Assembly (NCBI GenBank): GCA_013811855.1
Contig: JACCUL010000369.1
Coordinates: forward strand, 1 to 10,904
From: Acidimicrobiia bacterium
GTDB taxonomy: Bacteria > Actinomycetota > Acidimicrobiia > Acidimicrobiales > Ilumatobacteraceae
Direction: 5' to 3'
DNA length: 10,904 nt
In this document: positions 1 through 6,278 of the stretch, one piece after another
Layout: every line of letters begins with the position of its first letter
How positions within the stretch are numbered: the first letter of the stretch is position 1
Translations under genes and position numbers: made by a program
The notes under the pieces: generated by a model
The model's database searches: none
The model's input: the letters and a program-made list of their open reading frames with translations, nothing else
What the model was told of the DNA's origin: nothing

Positions 1-234
1 GCTCGGGACCCGGCGCTGGCCGCCGTCGACGCCGCCTGCGCCCAGGCGCCGCCGCAGCCCACGCTGTACCTGCACGGTCGCGACGACGGCTGCGTACGTG
101 CGTCGGTGGCCGAGCTGGCCGCGGCCGGGCTCGGCGACCATGTCACCGTCGAGCTCGTCGACGACGCCGGGCACTTCCTCCACCTCGAGCAGCCGAACGT
201 CGTCGGCGCCCGCGTCGTGGAGTTCCTCTCGTGA
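1..234 (+). CDS. Alpha/beta hydrolase, C-terminal part (5' end outside the window)
   Basis: The first 77 codons visible end at a TGA at 232-234 and read as the end of an alpha/beta-hydrolase-fold enzyme. A strand plus turn TLYLHGRDDG (about residues 21-30 of the fragment) is where the family places the acidic member of the catalytic triad. The segment DDAGHFLHLEQP near the end carries the expected catalytic histidine, followed by the usual short final helix (VVEFLS). The nucleophile elbow and the oxyanion region lie upstream of the window, so substrate and exact subfamily cannot be given. The stop overlaps the GTG start of the next gene (GTGA, 231-234), so this hydrolase is probably in the same transcript as the thioredoxin-like protein and the selenoprotein. 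The fold assignment is secure; any functional link to the selenoprotein is inference. Confidence 0.8.
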   Translation, partial: ARDPALAAVDAACAQAPPQPTLYLHGRDDGCVRASVAELAAAGLGDHVTVELVDDAGHFLHLEQPNVVGARVVEFLS

Positions 235-1664
235 ACGCACCCGGCCTTCCCGACGGTCTGGTCGTGATCGTCAAGGAGGAGTGCGCGACGTGCCGGCTCG
301 TGGCTCCTCTGCTGATCGACCTCGCCGGCTCCCAACCACTCGCCGTGTACACCCAGGACGATCCGACGTTCCCGCCGGGCGTCGACGCCGTCCACGACGC
401 CGACCTCGCCGTCAGCTGGCACCACCGCGTCGAGACCGTGCCGACGCTGCTGCGCGTCGAGGGCGGGCGGGAGGTCGAGCGGACCGTCGGCTGGCGGCGC
501 GACCACTGGCGACGGATGACGGGCGACGACGACCTCGGCGCCGACCTCCCGCCGATGCGGCCGGGCTGCGGATCCCTCAGCGTCGACCCCGATCGCGAGG
601 ACGAGCTGCGGCGGCGCTTCGAGGGTAGTCGGCTGCGGTCGCGGCGGGTGGAGCTGGCGGCCGCCGAGGACGAGATCGAGGCGATGTTCGACCGCGGCTG
701 GACGGACGGGCTGCCGGTGGTGCCGCCGACCGAGGAGCGCGTGCTGCGGATGCTCGACGGCACGACGCGGGCGCCGGACGAGGTCGTCGCCACCGTGCCG
801 CCGGACATCGTGGAGGTCACGGTGGAGAAGGTCGCCGTCGCCGCCGTCATGGCCGGCTGCCTCCCGGAGTGCCTGCCCTGGGTGCTCACGGCGCTCGAGG
901 CCATGTGTACCGACGAGTTCAACATCCACGGTGTGTTGGCAACGACCATGCCCGTCGGACCGGTGATCGTCGCCAGCGGACCGGGCACCCGGGCGATCGG
1001 GATGAACAGTGGCGTCAACGCGTTTGGTCAGGGCAACCGCGCCAACCTGACGATCGGCCGAGCCGTCCAGCTCGTCGTCCGCAACGTCGGTGGTGGCCGG
1101 CCGGGGGAGATCGACCGGGCGACGCACGGCAACCCCGGCAAGCTCTCCTTCTGCTTCGCCGAGTCGCTCGACTCGGCGCTCGGCTCGCTCGCCGTCGAGC
1201 GGGGTGCGACGCCGGGAGCCGACGCCGTCACCGTGTTCGCCGGGGAGGGGCCCCGGTGCGTCGTCGACCAGCTGTCGCGCACCCCCGAGAGCCTGATCGG
1301 CTCGCTCGCCGCCGCGCTGCGCACCGTGCACCACCCCAAGCTGGTCGTCGTCTTCGACGCCGTGCTCGTCGTCGGGCCCGAGCACGAGCGGGTCTTCGCG
1401 GAGGCCGGGTGGGACCGCCGGCGGGTCGTCGACGGGCTGCACGAGCGGCTGCAGTGCCCGGGCGCCGAGATCGTGCGCGGCGCCGGCGGCATCGACGAGG
1501 GAATGCCGGCCTCGTTCGCCGACCAGACCCTGCCCAAGTTCCGCCCCGGCGGGTTGCTGCTGACGGCGGCCGGTGGCGGCGCCGGGCTGTTCTCGGCCAT
1601 TATCGGGGGCTGGGCCAACGGCCAGACTGGCAGCGAGCCCGTGACCAAGGAGGTGAGCGGTTGA
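231..1664 (+). CDS. Thioredoxin-like domain fused to a large unrecognised domain; partner of the UGSC selenoprotein
   Basis: The 477-residue product starts at GTG 231, with GGAG at 219-222 as a well-spaced ribosome binding site. Residues about 9-98 look like a thioredoxin fold: a beta strand (LVVIVKEE), then C18-A-T-C21 as redox motif, and later VETVPT (Pro71) in the cis-proline position. From about residue 145 to the end follows a different domain with motifs such as FDRGWTDGLPVVPPTEERV, AGCLPECLP (C210, C214), NSGVNAFGQGNRANLTIGRA and NPGKLSFCFAES. I do not recognise this domain as an enzyme family. It is alanine/glycine rich without clear membrane segments or a signal peptide, so a cytosolic location is likely. 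The stop at 1662-1664 overlaps the TTG start of the UGSC selenoprotein (TTGA), and the strong Shine-Dalgarno of that gene lies inside this one. Close coupling suggests the two proteins act together, perhaps with the CATC site reducing the selenoprotein. That role is inferred. Confidence 0.75.
   Translation: MNAPGLPDGLVVIVKEECATCRLVAPLLIDLAGSQPLAVYTQDDPTFPPGVDAVHDADLAVSWHHRVETVPTLLRVEGGREVERTVGWRRDHWRRMTGDDDLGADLPPMRPGCGSLSVDPDREDELRRRFEGSRLRSRRVELAAAEDEIEAMFDRGWTDGLPVVPPTEERVLRMLDGTTRAPDEVVATVPPDIVEVTVEKVAVAAVMAGCLPECLPWVLTALEAMCTDEFNIHGVLATTMPVGPVIVASGPGTRAIGMNSGVNAFGQGNRANLTIGRAVQLVVRNVGGGRPGEIDRATHGNPGKLSFCFAESLDSALGSLAVERGATPGADAVTVFAGEGPRCVVDQLSRTPESLIGSLAAALRTVHHPKLVVVFDAVLVVGPEHERVFAEAGWDRRRVVDGLHERLQCPGAEIVRGAGGIDEGMPASFADQTLPKFRPGGLLLTAAGGGAGLFSAIIGGWANGQTGSEPVTKEVSG
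1646..1663 (+). promoter_or_regulatory. Ribosome binding site that fixes the TTG start of the selenoprotein
   Basis: AAGGAGGTGA at about 1647-1656 is a near-perfect Shine-Dalgarno sequence inside the last codons of the upstream gene. It sits about 7 bases before TTG 1661-1663. The TTG overlaps the upstream stop TGA (TTGA). No comparably placed start exists in this frame, so the site decides the start of a gene that would otherwise be hard to see. Confidence 0.75.
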
Positions 1665-2194
1665 ATCGCTACGTGCTCGATCCGACGGGCGAGCGGACGC
1701 TGCCGGAGCGGGCGCCCTCGCCCCGGCCGGCGGCGCTCGCCGGCAGGCGGGTCGGGCTGCTCGACATCTCCAAGCCGAGGGGCGACGTCTTCCTGGATCG
1801 CGTCGAGGAACGGTTGGTCGCCGACGGCGCCACCGTCCGGCGCTACCGCAAGCCGACGTTCTCAAAGCCGGCGCCCGTCGACCTGCGCCATGAGATCGCC
1901 ACCCAGTGCGATCTCATCATCGAGGCCCTCGCCGATTGAGGGAGCTGCACGTCGTGCAGTGTGCACGACATCAGCGACCTCGAGCGCCGCGGCGTACCGG
2001 CCGTGTTCGCGGCGTCGTCGGAGTTCGTTGACGCCGCCATCGCCCAGGCCGCGTCACTGGGCTTCTCCGCCGCCGCCCGGGTGTTCACGCCGCACCCGAT
2101 CCAGGACCGCACCGATGTCGAGGTGCAGGCCTACGCCGATGAGGCCTACCCGGCCCTCCTCGCCGCGCTGATCACGCCGACGTCGGGGTTCTGA
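1661..2194 (+). CDS. UGSC-family selenoprotein with in-frame UGA as selenocysteine (U93)
   Basis: Read from TTG 1661 with TGA 1937-1939 decoded as selenocysteine, the product has 177 residues and ends at a genuine TGA at 2192-2194. Residues about 23-40 (PAALAGRRVGLLDISKPR) start a Rossmann-like strand/loop, and VFLDRVEERL follows. The core motif is D92-U93-G94-S95-C96-T97-S98-C99-S100 followed by VHD, the signature of the UGSC (seleno)protein family known from marine metagenomes, in which U or C occupies residue 93. The remainder (DLERRGVPAVFAASSEFVDAA... FTPHPI) is uninterrupted and in the same frame. U93 and C96 could form a selenenylsulfide, implying thiol/selenol redox chemistry; the reaction of the family is not established to my knowledge. 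A SECIS-like hairpin sits just after the TGA. Other genes here end in TGA normally, so UGA is not generally reassigned. Standard annotation would give a 92-residue stub, a 77-residue fragment from GTG 1961, or a pseudogene. Function requires selA, selB, selC and selD elsewhere in the genome. Confidence 0.88.
1940..1979 (+). other. Candidate bacterial SECIS element directly after the UGA
   Basis: A perfect 8-bp stem, GTCGTGCA (1951-1958) with TGCACGAC (1962-1969), carries a 3-base GTG loop (1959-1961) that begins 20 bases after the UGA. A lower stem pairs GCTG (1944-1947) with CAGC (1972-1975) across a small internal loop, and GG (1941-1942) can pair with CC (1978-1979). Bacterial SECIS elements are expected to place the apical loop about 16-37 bases downstream of the UGA with a G among the first loop bases; both conditions are met. 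The pairing is read by eye, without an energy calculation. A competing hairpin (1945-1959) overlaps it. Confidence 0.72.
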
Positions 2195-2200
2195 TGACAC

Positions 2201-2224
2201 TTACGGTGTGCGGGGCACACGTAA
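2201..2224. terminator. Hairpin between convergent genes, likely bidirectional terminator
   Basis: TTAC (2201-2204) pairs with GTAA (2221-2224), and after a single bulged G, GTGTGC (2206-2211) pairs with GCACAC (2215-2220) around a GGG loop. This 10-bp stem lies 7 bases after the selenoprotein stop and includes the final codons and TAA stop of the convergent CitE-like gene. There is no clear U-tract on either strand, which is common in high-GC actinobacteria. Placement between two converging units argues for termination. Confidence 0.5.
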
Positions 2225-3073
2225 CGCTCCTGAAAGCGCCAGCGTTCGGCGGGCCATGGCGACGTGGAGGTGCTCGATCATCGTGCCGTCGACGGTGACG
2301 ACGCCGCGGCCCTCGGCCTCGGCGACGGTCCACGCCTCGACCACCCGCTCGGCCTGCTCGACCTCCTCGGGTGTCGGCGACCACGCCGCGTTGGCCGGCT
2401 CGACCTGGCTCGGGTGCACGAGCGTCTTGCCGTCGAAGCCGAGCTCGACACCCTGTCGGCACTCGGCCGCGAAGCCGTCGGCGTCGCGCACGTCGTTGTA
2501 GACGCCGTCGAGGATCGCGATGCCGGCTTCGCGGGCGGCCAGTAGCGGGGCGACGAAGTAGCCGAGCAGGTTGGCACGCCCCCGCAGCAGCGGCGCCCGC
2601 AGCTCACGGGCCAGGTCGTTGGTGCCCATGACGAGCACCTCGACCCGCTCGTGGGCGGCGATGGCCCGGACGTCGAGGATCGCCGTCGGGGTCTCGACCA
2701 TCGCCCAGATCGCCGTGCCCCCGGCGCCGGCGTCGTCGAGCGCGGCGGCCACGGCATCGAGCTCGGCCACCGTCTGGACCTTGGGGATCACGACCGCCGA
2801 CAGGGCGACGGCGCCGGCCGCGGCCAGGTCGTCGGCGCCCCACGGCGTGGACAGCGCGTTGCACCGGACCGTCAGCTCCCGGCGCCCGTACGCGCCCGAC
2901 CTCACTGCGGCCACCGCCTGCTCGCGGGCCAGCTCCTTGGCGTCGGGGGCGACGGCGTCCTCGAGGTCGAAGATGATCCCGTCGCACGGGATCGCCCTGG
3001 CCTTCGCCAGGGCCCGCGCGTTGGCCGCCGGCATATACAGCACGGACCGCCGCGGCCGCCCGAGGTCCGTCAT
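2201..3073 (-). CDS. CitE-like HpcH/HpaI-family lyase or malyl-CoA thioesterase
   Basis: This 290-residue protein has the TIM-barrel CitE / malyl-CoA lyase family signature. SVLYMPAANARALAKA is at 10-25, IIFDLEDAVAPDAKE at 33-47, VRCNALSTPWG (Arg70) at 69-79, VVIPKVQ at 94-100, AMVETPTAI with metal-binding Glu127 at 124-132, MGTNDLARELR with Asp153 at 149-159, and GFDGKTLVHPSQV at 212-224. The end, VDGTMIEHLHVAMARR, is typical of CitE-like proteins about 290 residues long. I chose ATG 3073 because it forms ATGA with the stop of the upstream mcl (3070-3073); a longer open frame to 3151 adds only low-complexity residues. Next to a true malyl-CoA lyase, the best reading is a partner such as (3S)-malyl-CoA thioesterase (Mcl2 in Rhodobacter) in acetyl-CoA assimilation. 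Citramalyl-CoA or another acyl-CoA lyase activity is equally possible from sequence alone. Confidence 0.85.
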   Translation of the reverse strand: MTDLGRPRRSVLYMPAANARALAKARAIPCDGIIFDLEDAVAPDAKELAREQAVAAVRSGAYGRRELTVRCNALSTPWGADDLAAAGAVALSAVVIPKVQTVAELDAVAAALDDAGAGGTAIWAMVETPTAILDVRAIAAHERVEVLVMGTNDLARELRAPLLRGRANLLGYFVAPLLAAREAGIAILDGVYNDVRDADGFAAECRQGVELGFDGKTLVHPSQVEPANAAWSPTPEEVEQAERVVEAWTVAEAEGRGVVTVDGTMIEHLHVAMARRTLALSGALRVPRTP

Positions 3074-4152
3074 GAGTGCATCCCGTACGCCGAGGCCAGC
3101 TCGGGGTCGCGGGCGGCGAGCTGGCAAGCCAGGTCGACGACGACGCGGCACTGCTTGACCGAGGCGTCGTCCTCCATCTTCCCGTTGAGCAGCACGGCAC
3201 CGGTGCCGTCCCCCATCGCCTCGATGACCCGCTGGGCATGGGCGACGTCAGCCGGGTCGGGGCTGAACACCCGCCGGGCGATGTCGATCTGGCTGGGGTG
3301 CAGGCTCCACGCGCCGACGCACCCGAGCAGGTAGGCGTTGCGGAACTGGTCCTCGCAGGCCACCAGGTCGGTGATGTCCCCGAACGGCCCGTAGTACGGC
3401 AGCACCCCGTACGTCACGCAGGCGTCCACCATGCGGGCCAGCGTGTAGTGCCACAGGTCCTGCTGGTACGTGGGCCGGGGCCGCCCGGCGTCGTCGGGAT
3501 CCGGGTCCTGGCGCACGACATAGCCCGGGTGGCCGCCGCCGACGCGGGTCGTCTTCATGCGCCGGTTGGCGGCGAGGTCGGCCGGACCGAGCGACAGTCC
3601 CTGCAGGCGGGGCGACGCCGCGCAGATGGCTTCGACGTCGGCCACCCCGCGAGCGGTCTCGAGGATGGCGTGGACGAGAACCGGCCGCTCGAGACGGGCC
3701 TTCGCCTCGAGCTGGGCGATCAGCCGGTCGACGTAGTGGATGTCCTCCGGGCCCTCGACCTTGGGGATCATGATCACGTCGAGCCGGTCGCCGATCTCGC
3801 TGACGGCCGCGGTCAGGTCGTCCAGCCCCCAGGGCGAATCGAGGGAGTTGACCCGTGTCCACAACTGCGTGTCGGCGTGGTCCCAGGCCCGGCCGATCTC
3901 GACCAGGCCGGCGCGGGCCGCCTCCTTGTCGGCCGCCGGCACGCCGTCTTCCAGGTTGGCCAGCAGCACGTCGACGGTCGGTGCGATCGTCGGCACCTTG
4001 GCCACCAGCTTCGGGTTCGACGCCGGTAGGAAGTGGATCATCCGCGACGGTCGGAACGGGATCTGCCGCAACGGCTCGGGCGCACCGAGGGCGAGCGGGC
4101 GGAAGAAGTCCTTCGGGGGACGCACCGCCGCAGCGTAGGAAGCGGGCGCCAT
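3070..4152 (-). CDS. mcl: L-malyl-CoA / beta-methylmalyl-CoA lyase
   Basis: The 360-residue product closely follows the malyl-CoA lyase of Chloroflexus and Rhodobacter as I remember them. It has FFRPLALGAPEPLRQ at 16-30, RPSRMIHFLPAS at 34-45, LLANLEDGVPAADKEAAR at 63-80, RVNSLDSPWGLDDL at 100-113, DVIMIPKVEGPEDIHYVD at 125-142, HAILETARG with Glu165 at 161-169, LSLGPADLAANRRMKTTR with Asp192 at 186-203, and GAWSLHPSQI at 280-289. Glu165 and Asp192 are the expected Mg2+ ligands. Family activity is reversible cleavage of malyl-CoA to acetyl-CoA plus glyoxylate, and of methylmalyl-CoA to propionyl-CoA plus glyoxylate, in the ethylmalonyl-CoA pathway or the 3-hydroxypropionate bi-cycle. The lyase itself fits either route; the ethylmalonyl-CoA route is favoured here because a methylsuccinyl-CoA dehydrogenase lies in the same window. 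ATG 4152 is the chosen start; GTG 4125 would match the usual family N-terminus better, and neither has a strong ribosome site. The gene follows mutY by 14 bases and overlaps the CitE-like gene by 4. Confidence 0.9.
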   Translation of the reverse strand: MAPASYAAAVRPPKDFFRPLALGAPEPLRQIPFRPSRMIHFLPASNPKLVAKVPTIAPTVDVLLANLEDGVPAADKEAARAGLVEIGRAWDHADTQLWTRVNSLDSPWGLDDLTAAVSEIGDRLDVIMIPKVEGPEDIHYVDRLIAQLEAKARLERPVLVHAILETARGVADVEAICAASPRLQGLSLGPADLAANRRMKTTRVGGGHPGYVVRQDPDPDDAGRPRPTYQQDLWHYTLARMVDACVTYGVLPYYGPFGDITDLVACEDQFRNAYLLGCVGAWSLHPSQIDIARRVFSPDPADVAHAQRVIEAMGDGTGAVLLNGKMEDDASVKQCRVVVDLACQLAARDPELASAYGMHS

Positions 4153-4166
4153 CCGCGAGAAACACG

Positions 4167-5000
4167 TCAGGGCAGTTGCGCCACCGCCGGTCCGTGGCCG
4201 TCGCCGCTGACGACGACGACCAGCCGATCGGCGACCAGCCCCTCGACGATCGCGGGGTCGAGCGCGTCGACGGGCACCGCGCCATCACCGAGGCGTCGCA
4301 AGATCCTGCCCCGGGCTTGACGCACACTGCCCACGTACGGCGCCTGCCGGCCGCTGACGCCGGCGGATCCGAGGGCCGGATCCGGGTCGGGGCGGCCGGC
4401 GACGTTCCACGCGCAGGCGCCGCGCTGCGGGCACGCCGCGCAGCGAGGCTGGGACCGGCAGACCGTCGCGCCGAGGTCCATCAAGACCTGGTTCCACGCC
4501 CAGCCGTGACCCGCCGGGACGAGTCCGTCGGCCGCCGCCTGCACCTGGCCCGGCGTCAGCCGCCGGCCGCTGTCGCGCGCCAACACCCGGGCGATGTTTG
4601 TGTCGACCACGGCGACGTCTCGTTCGAAGGCGAACGCCAGAACGGCTCGCGCCGTGTACGGCCCGATGCCGGGCAGTGCCAGCAACGCGTCGAGCTCGTC
4701 GGGCACCGCGCCGTCGTGGCGCTCGACCATCGCCGTCGCCGCATCGTGGAGGTTGCGGGCTCGACGGGGATATCCCAGACCCTGCCACTCCCGCAGCGCA
4801 TCGCCGAGCGGGCGCGAGGCGAAGTCCGCCGGCGTCGGATGGCGCCGTACGAACGCCTCCCACCGCGGGATGATCCGAGACACCTGCGTCTGCTGCAGCA
4901 TCACCTCGGCGACGAGGATCGCCCATGGATCACGCGTCCGCCGCCACGGCAGGTCCCGCAACCGTGGCCCTCCCCAGCTCAACACGGCGTCGGGGTTCAC
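4167..5000 (-). CDS. mutY: A/G-specific adenine glycosylase MutY
   Basis: MutY removes adenine paired with 8-oxoguanine in base excision repair. The 277-residue product carries AEVMLQQTQV (31-40) with the catalytic-type Glu32, GLGYPRRARNLH (74-85), the helix-hairpin-helix LPGIGPYTA (109-117), VVDTNIARVLAR with the catalytic Asp133 (131-142), and a [4Fe-4S] cysteine cluster at C181, C187, C190 and C196. The MLQQTQ and GLGY..RARNL segments separate it from endonuclease III. Two things differ from E. coli MutY: the first cysteine spacing is five residues rather than six, and the C-terminal region after the cluster (about 80 residues) is too short for a full NUDIX-like 8-oxoG recognition domain. 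Short actinobacterial MutY proteins are known. The GTG start at 5000 overlaps the stop of the membrane protein gene (GTGA, 4997-5000), so the two are translationally coupled. Confidence 0.9.
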   Translation of the reverse strand: MNPDAVLSWGGPRLRDLPWRRTRDPWAILVAEVMLQQTQVSRIIPRWEAFVRRHPTPADFASRPLGDALREWQGLGYPRRARNLHDAATAMVERHDGAVPDELDALLALPGIGPYTARAVLAFAFERDVAVVDTNIARVLARDSGRRLTPGQVQAAADGLVPAGHGWAWNQVLMDLGATVCRSQPRCAACPQRGACAWNVAGRPDPDPALGSAGVSGRQAPYVGSVRQARGRILRRLGDGAVPVDALDPAIVEGLVADRLVVVVSGDGHGPAVAQLP

Positions 5001-6217
5001 AGCGGCGGCGTCGGCTTCACGCGGTCCCAGTTGCGGCTGGCGAACTCGATGCGCGATTCCCGACCCTCACCGCGCTCCTGCTCGGCCAGGTCGCGCAGCC
5101 GGGCGAGGCGCTCGCGCCGGGTGATGCTCCACGGCCCGACCCGCAGCGAGGCGTAGAGGATGCCGCCGAGCAGGATCGGGAACCAGAACTGCGCCAGGCG
5201 GTACGACGCCACGCTGAGGGTGGTCACGCTGCGGCGCAGGTTGCCGAGGCCGGCCAGCGTCGGGATGTAGACGAACTCGACGATGCCGAGGCCGCCCGGC
5301 GTGATCGGGATGACGGCGATGACGTTGGCGAGGCCGAACGTGACGATCAGCACATCGAGGGCCAGGGACGGGCCGAACGCCCTCACGAAGACCCACAGCG
5401 AGGCCGCGTCGAGCAGCCAGTTCGCGGCCGCCCATGCGGCGACACGCTTCATCAACGCCCGGTCCTCGATCAACTCCTGCAGCCGGGCGCCGACCTGACG
5501 CAGCGTGCCCGCGGCCTCGGCACCATCGAAGTGCAGTTTGTCGCCGAGCCAGCGCAGGATCCGCTCGGCCTGACCCTGACCGTGAACGAGACCGACGACC
5601 AGCGCCCCGGCGAGCAGCATGATGAACACGCCGGCGAGTGCGGCGATCACGTACAGCTCGCTCACGCCGCGGATCGGGATCGAGACGATGAGTGCGATCC
5701 AGAGGAGGGCGTTGAGCACGACGGCCGAACCGAGACCGGCCGTGCCGAGCGCGAAGCCGGCATCGGGGCCGCTGATGCCCGACAGGGTCAGCAGCCGGTA
5801 GCCGAGCGCCGAGCTCGCGGCGTTGCCTGCCGGGATGATGTTCGACAGCGCCTTGGTGCTCATCTGGATGCGGAACATCCGCATCCGCGAGATGGTGCGG
5901 CCGGCCTCGCCGAGCGACGCCCGGGTCAGCAGCGAGTAGCAGAACAACGCCGCCACCTGCAACAGCAGGCCGAGCACGAGCAGACCGGGTTGCACGTTGC
6001 GGATCTCGGACAGGGCTTTGCGGAAGCCCGGGATCAGTGGCAGGAGGAAGAACCACAGCGCGGCCAGGAAGGCCAGCGTCTTGAGCGTTGTGCCGACCGG
6101 CTTGAACCGCCGGGGCCGGCGGGCCGGCCGGGTGGGATCGCGCTCGAGCGGCGGAAGCTCGCCCGTCTCCAGGGACCCGGGCCGGTCGCCGGTCGCCCAG
6201 CGCTGCTCCTCCGACAC
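4997..6217 (-). CDS. Integral membrane protein, lysylphosphatidylglycerol-synthase-TM / UPF0104 family
   Basis: The 406-residue product has a hydrophilic, Arg/Pro-rich N-terminal tail of about 40 residues, then about seven or eight hydrophobic segments, near 45-63, 77-97, 153-180, 187-211, 260-280, 286-305 and 341-358. Family landmarks are NIIPAGNAASSALGYRLL (126-143) and ITPGGLGIVEFVYIPTL (305-321); the PGGLG(I/V)VE motif is typical of flippase-like proteins of this family. There is no lysyl-transfer domain, so it is not a complete MprF; a lipid or polyprenyl-linked substrate flippase role is possible but unproven. The charged C-terminal tail (about 365-406) is probably cytoplasmic. The start is GTG 6217 with AAGGTGG just upstream. 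The stop overlaps the mutY start. The substrate is unknown. Confidence 0.8.
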   Translation of the reverse strand: MSEEQRWATGDRPGSLETGELPPLERDPTRPARRPRRFKPVGTTLKTLAFLAALWFFLLPLIPGFRKALSEIRNVQPGLLVLGLLLQVAALFCYSLLTRASLGEAGRTISRMRMFRIQMSTKALSNIIPAGNAASSALGYRLLTLSGISGPDAGFALGTAGLGSAVVLNALLWIALIVSIPIRGVSELYVIAALAGVFIMLLAGALVVGLVHGQGQAERILRWLGDKLHFDGAEAAGTLRQVGARLQELIEDRALMKRVAAWAAANWLLDAASLWVFVRAFGPSLALDVLIVTFGLANVIAVIPITPGGLGIVEFVYIPTLAGLGNLRRSVTTLSVASYRLAQFWFPILLGGILYASLRVGPWSITRRERLARLRDLAEQERGEGRESRIEFASRNWDRVKPTPPL

Positions 6218-6242
6218 CCCACCTTGCTAGCGGATGCCGACT

Positions 6243-6274
6243 CGCCGCGGCGCGCCTCACCTGCTCCCGCGGCG
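6243..6274. terminator. Possible terminator hairpin after the serine hydrolase gene
   Basis: CGCCGCGG (6243-6250) is perfectly complementary to CCGCGGCG (6267-6274), with a 16-base loop. The hairpin falls in the 61-base gap between the stop of the serine hydrolase gene (6279) and the start of the membrane protein gene (6217), both on the minus strand. There is no U-tract, and GC-rich sequence forms such stems readily, so this is tentative. If it terminates, it splits the minus-strand genes into two transcripts. Confidence 0.35.
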
Positions 6275-6278
6275 GCGC

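Noticed and set aside
1937..1939. TGA as an ordinary stop, sequencing error or nonsense mutation in a pseudogene
   Set aside because: The frame is intact on both sides, the codon is at the exact Sec position of the UGSC motif, and a SECIS-like hairpin follows; these together favour recoding. Only the sel genes elsewhere in the genome can settle it.
869..1939. A 356-codon plus-strand frame ending at the in-frame TGA
   Set aside because: Its first two thirds overlap the 477-residue gene in another frame and translate to Arg/Pro-rich low-complexity sequence; only the part from TTG 1661 is real coding.
1945..1959. Hairpin CTGCAC/GTGCAG as the SECIS element itself
   Set aside because: Its loop begins only 12 bases after the UGA, closer than the usual 16-37; the overlapping 1951-1969 hairpin fits the expected distance.
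1961..2194. A separate 77-residue gene starting at GTG 1961
   Set aside because: It is the C-terminal part of the selenoprotein; no ribosome site precedes GTG 1961.
3074..3151. Longer N-terminus for the CitE-like protein
   Set aside because: The extra 26 residues are Arg/Pro-rich, overlap mcl deeply and lack family similarity; ATG 3073 in the ATGA overlap fits better.
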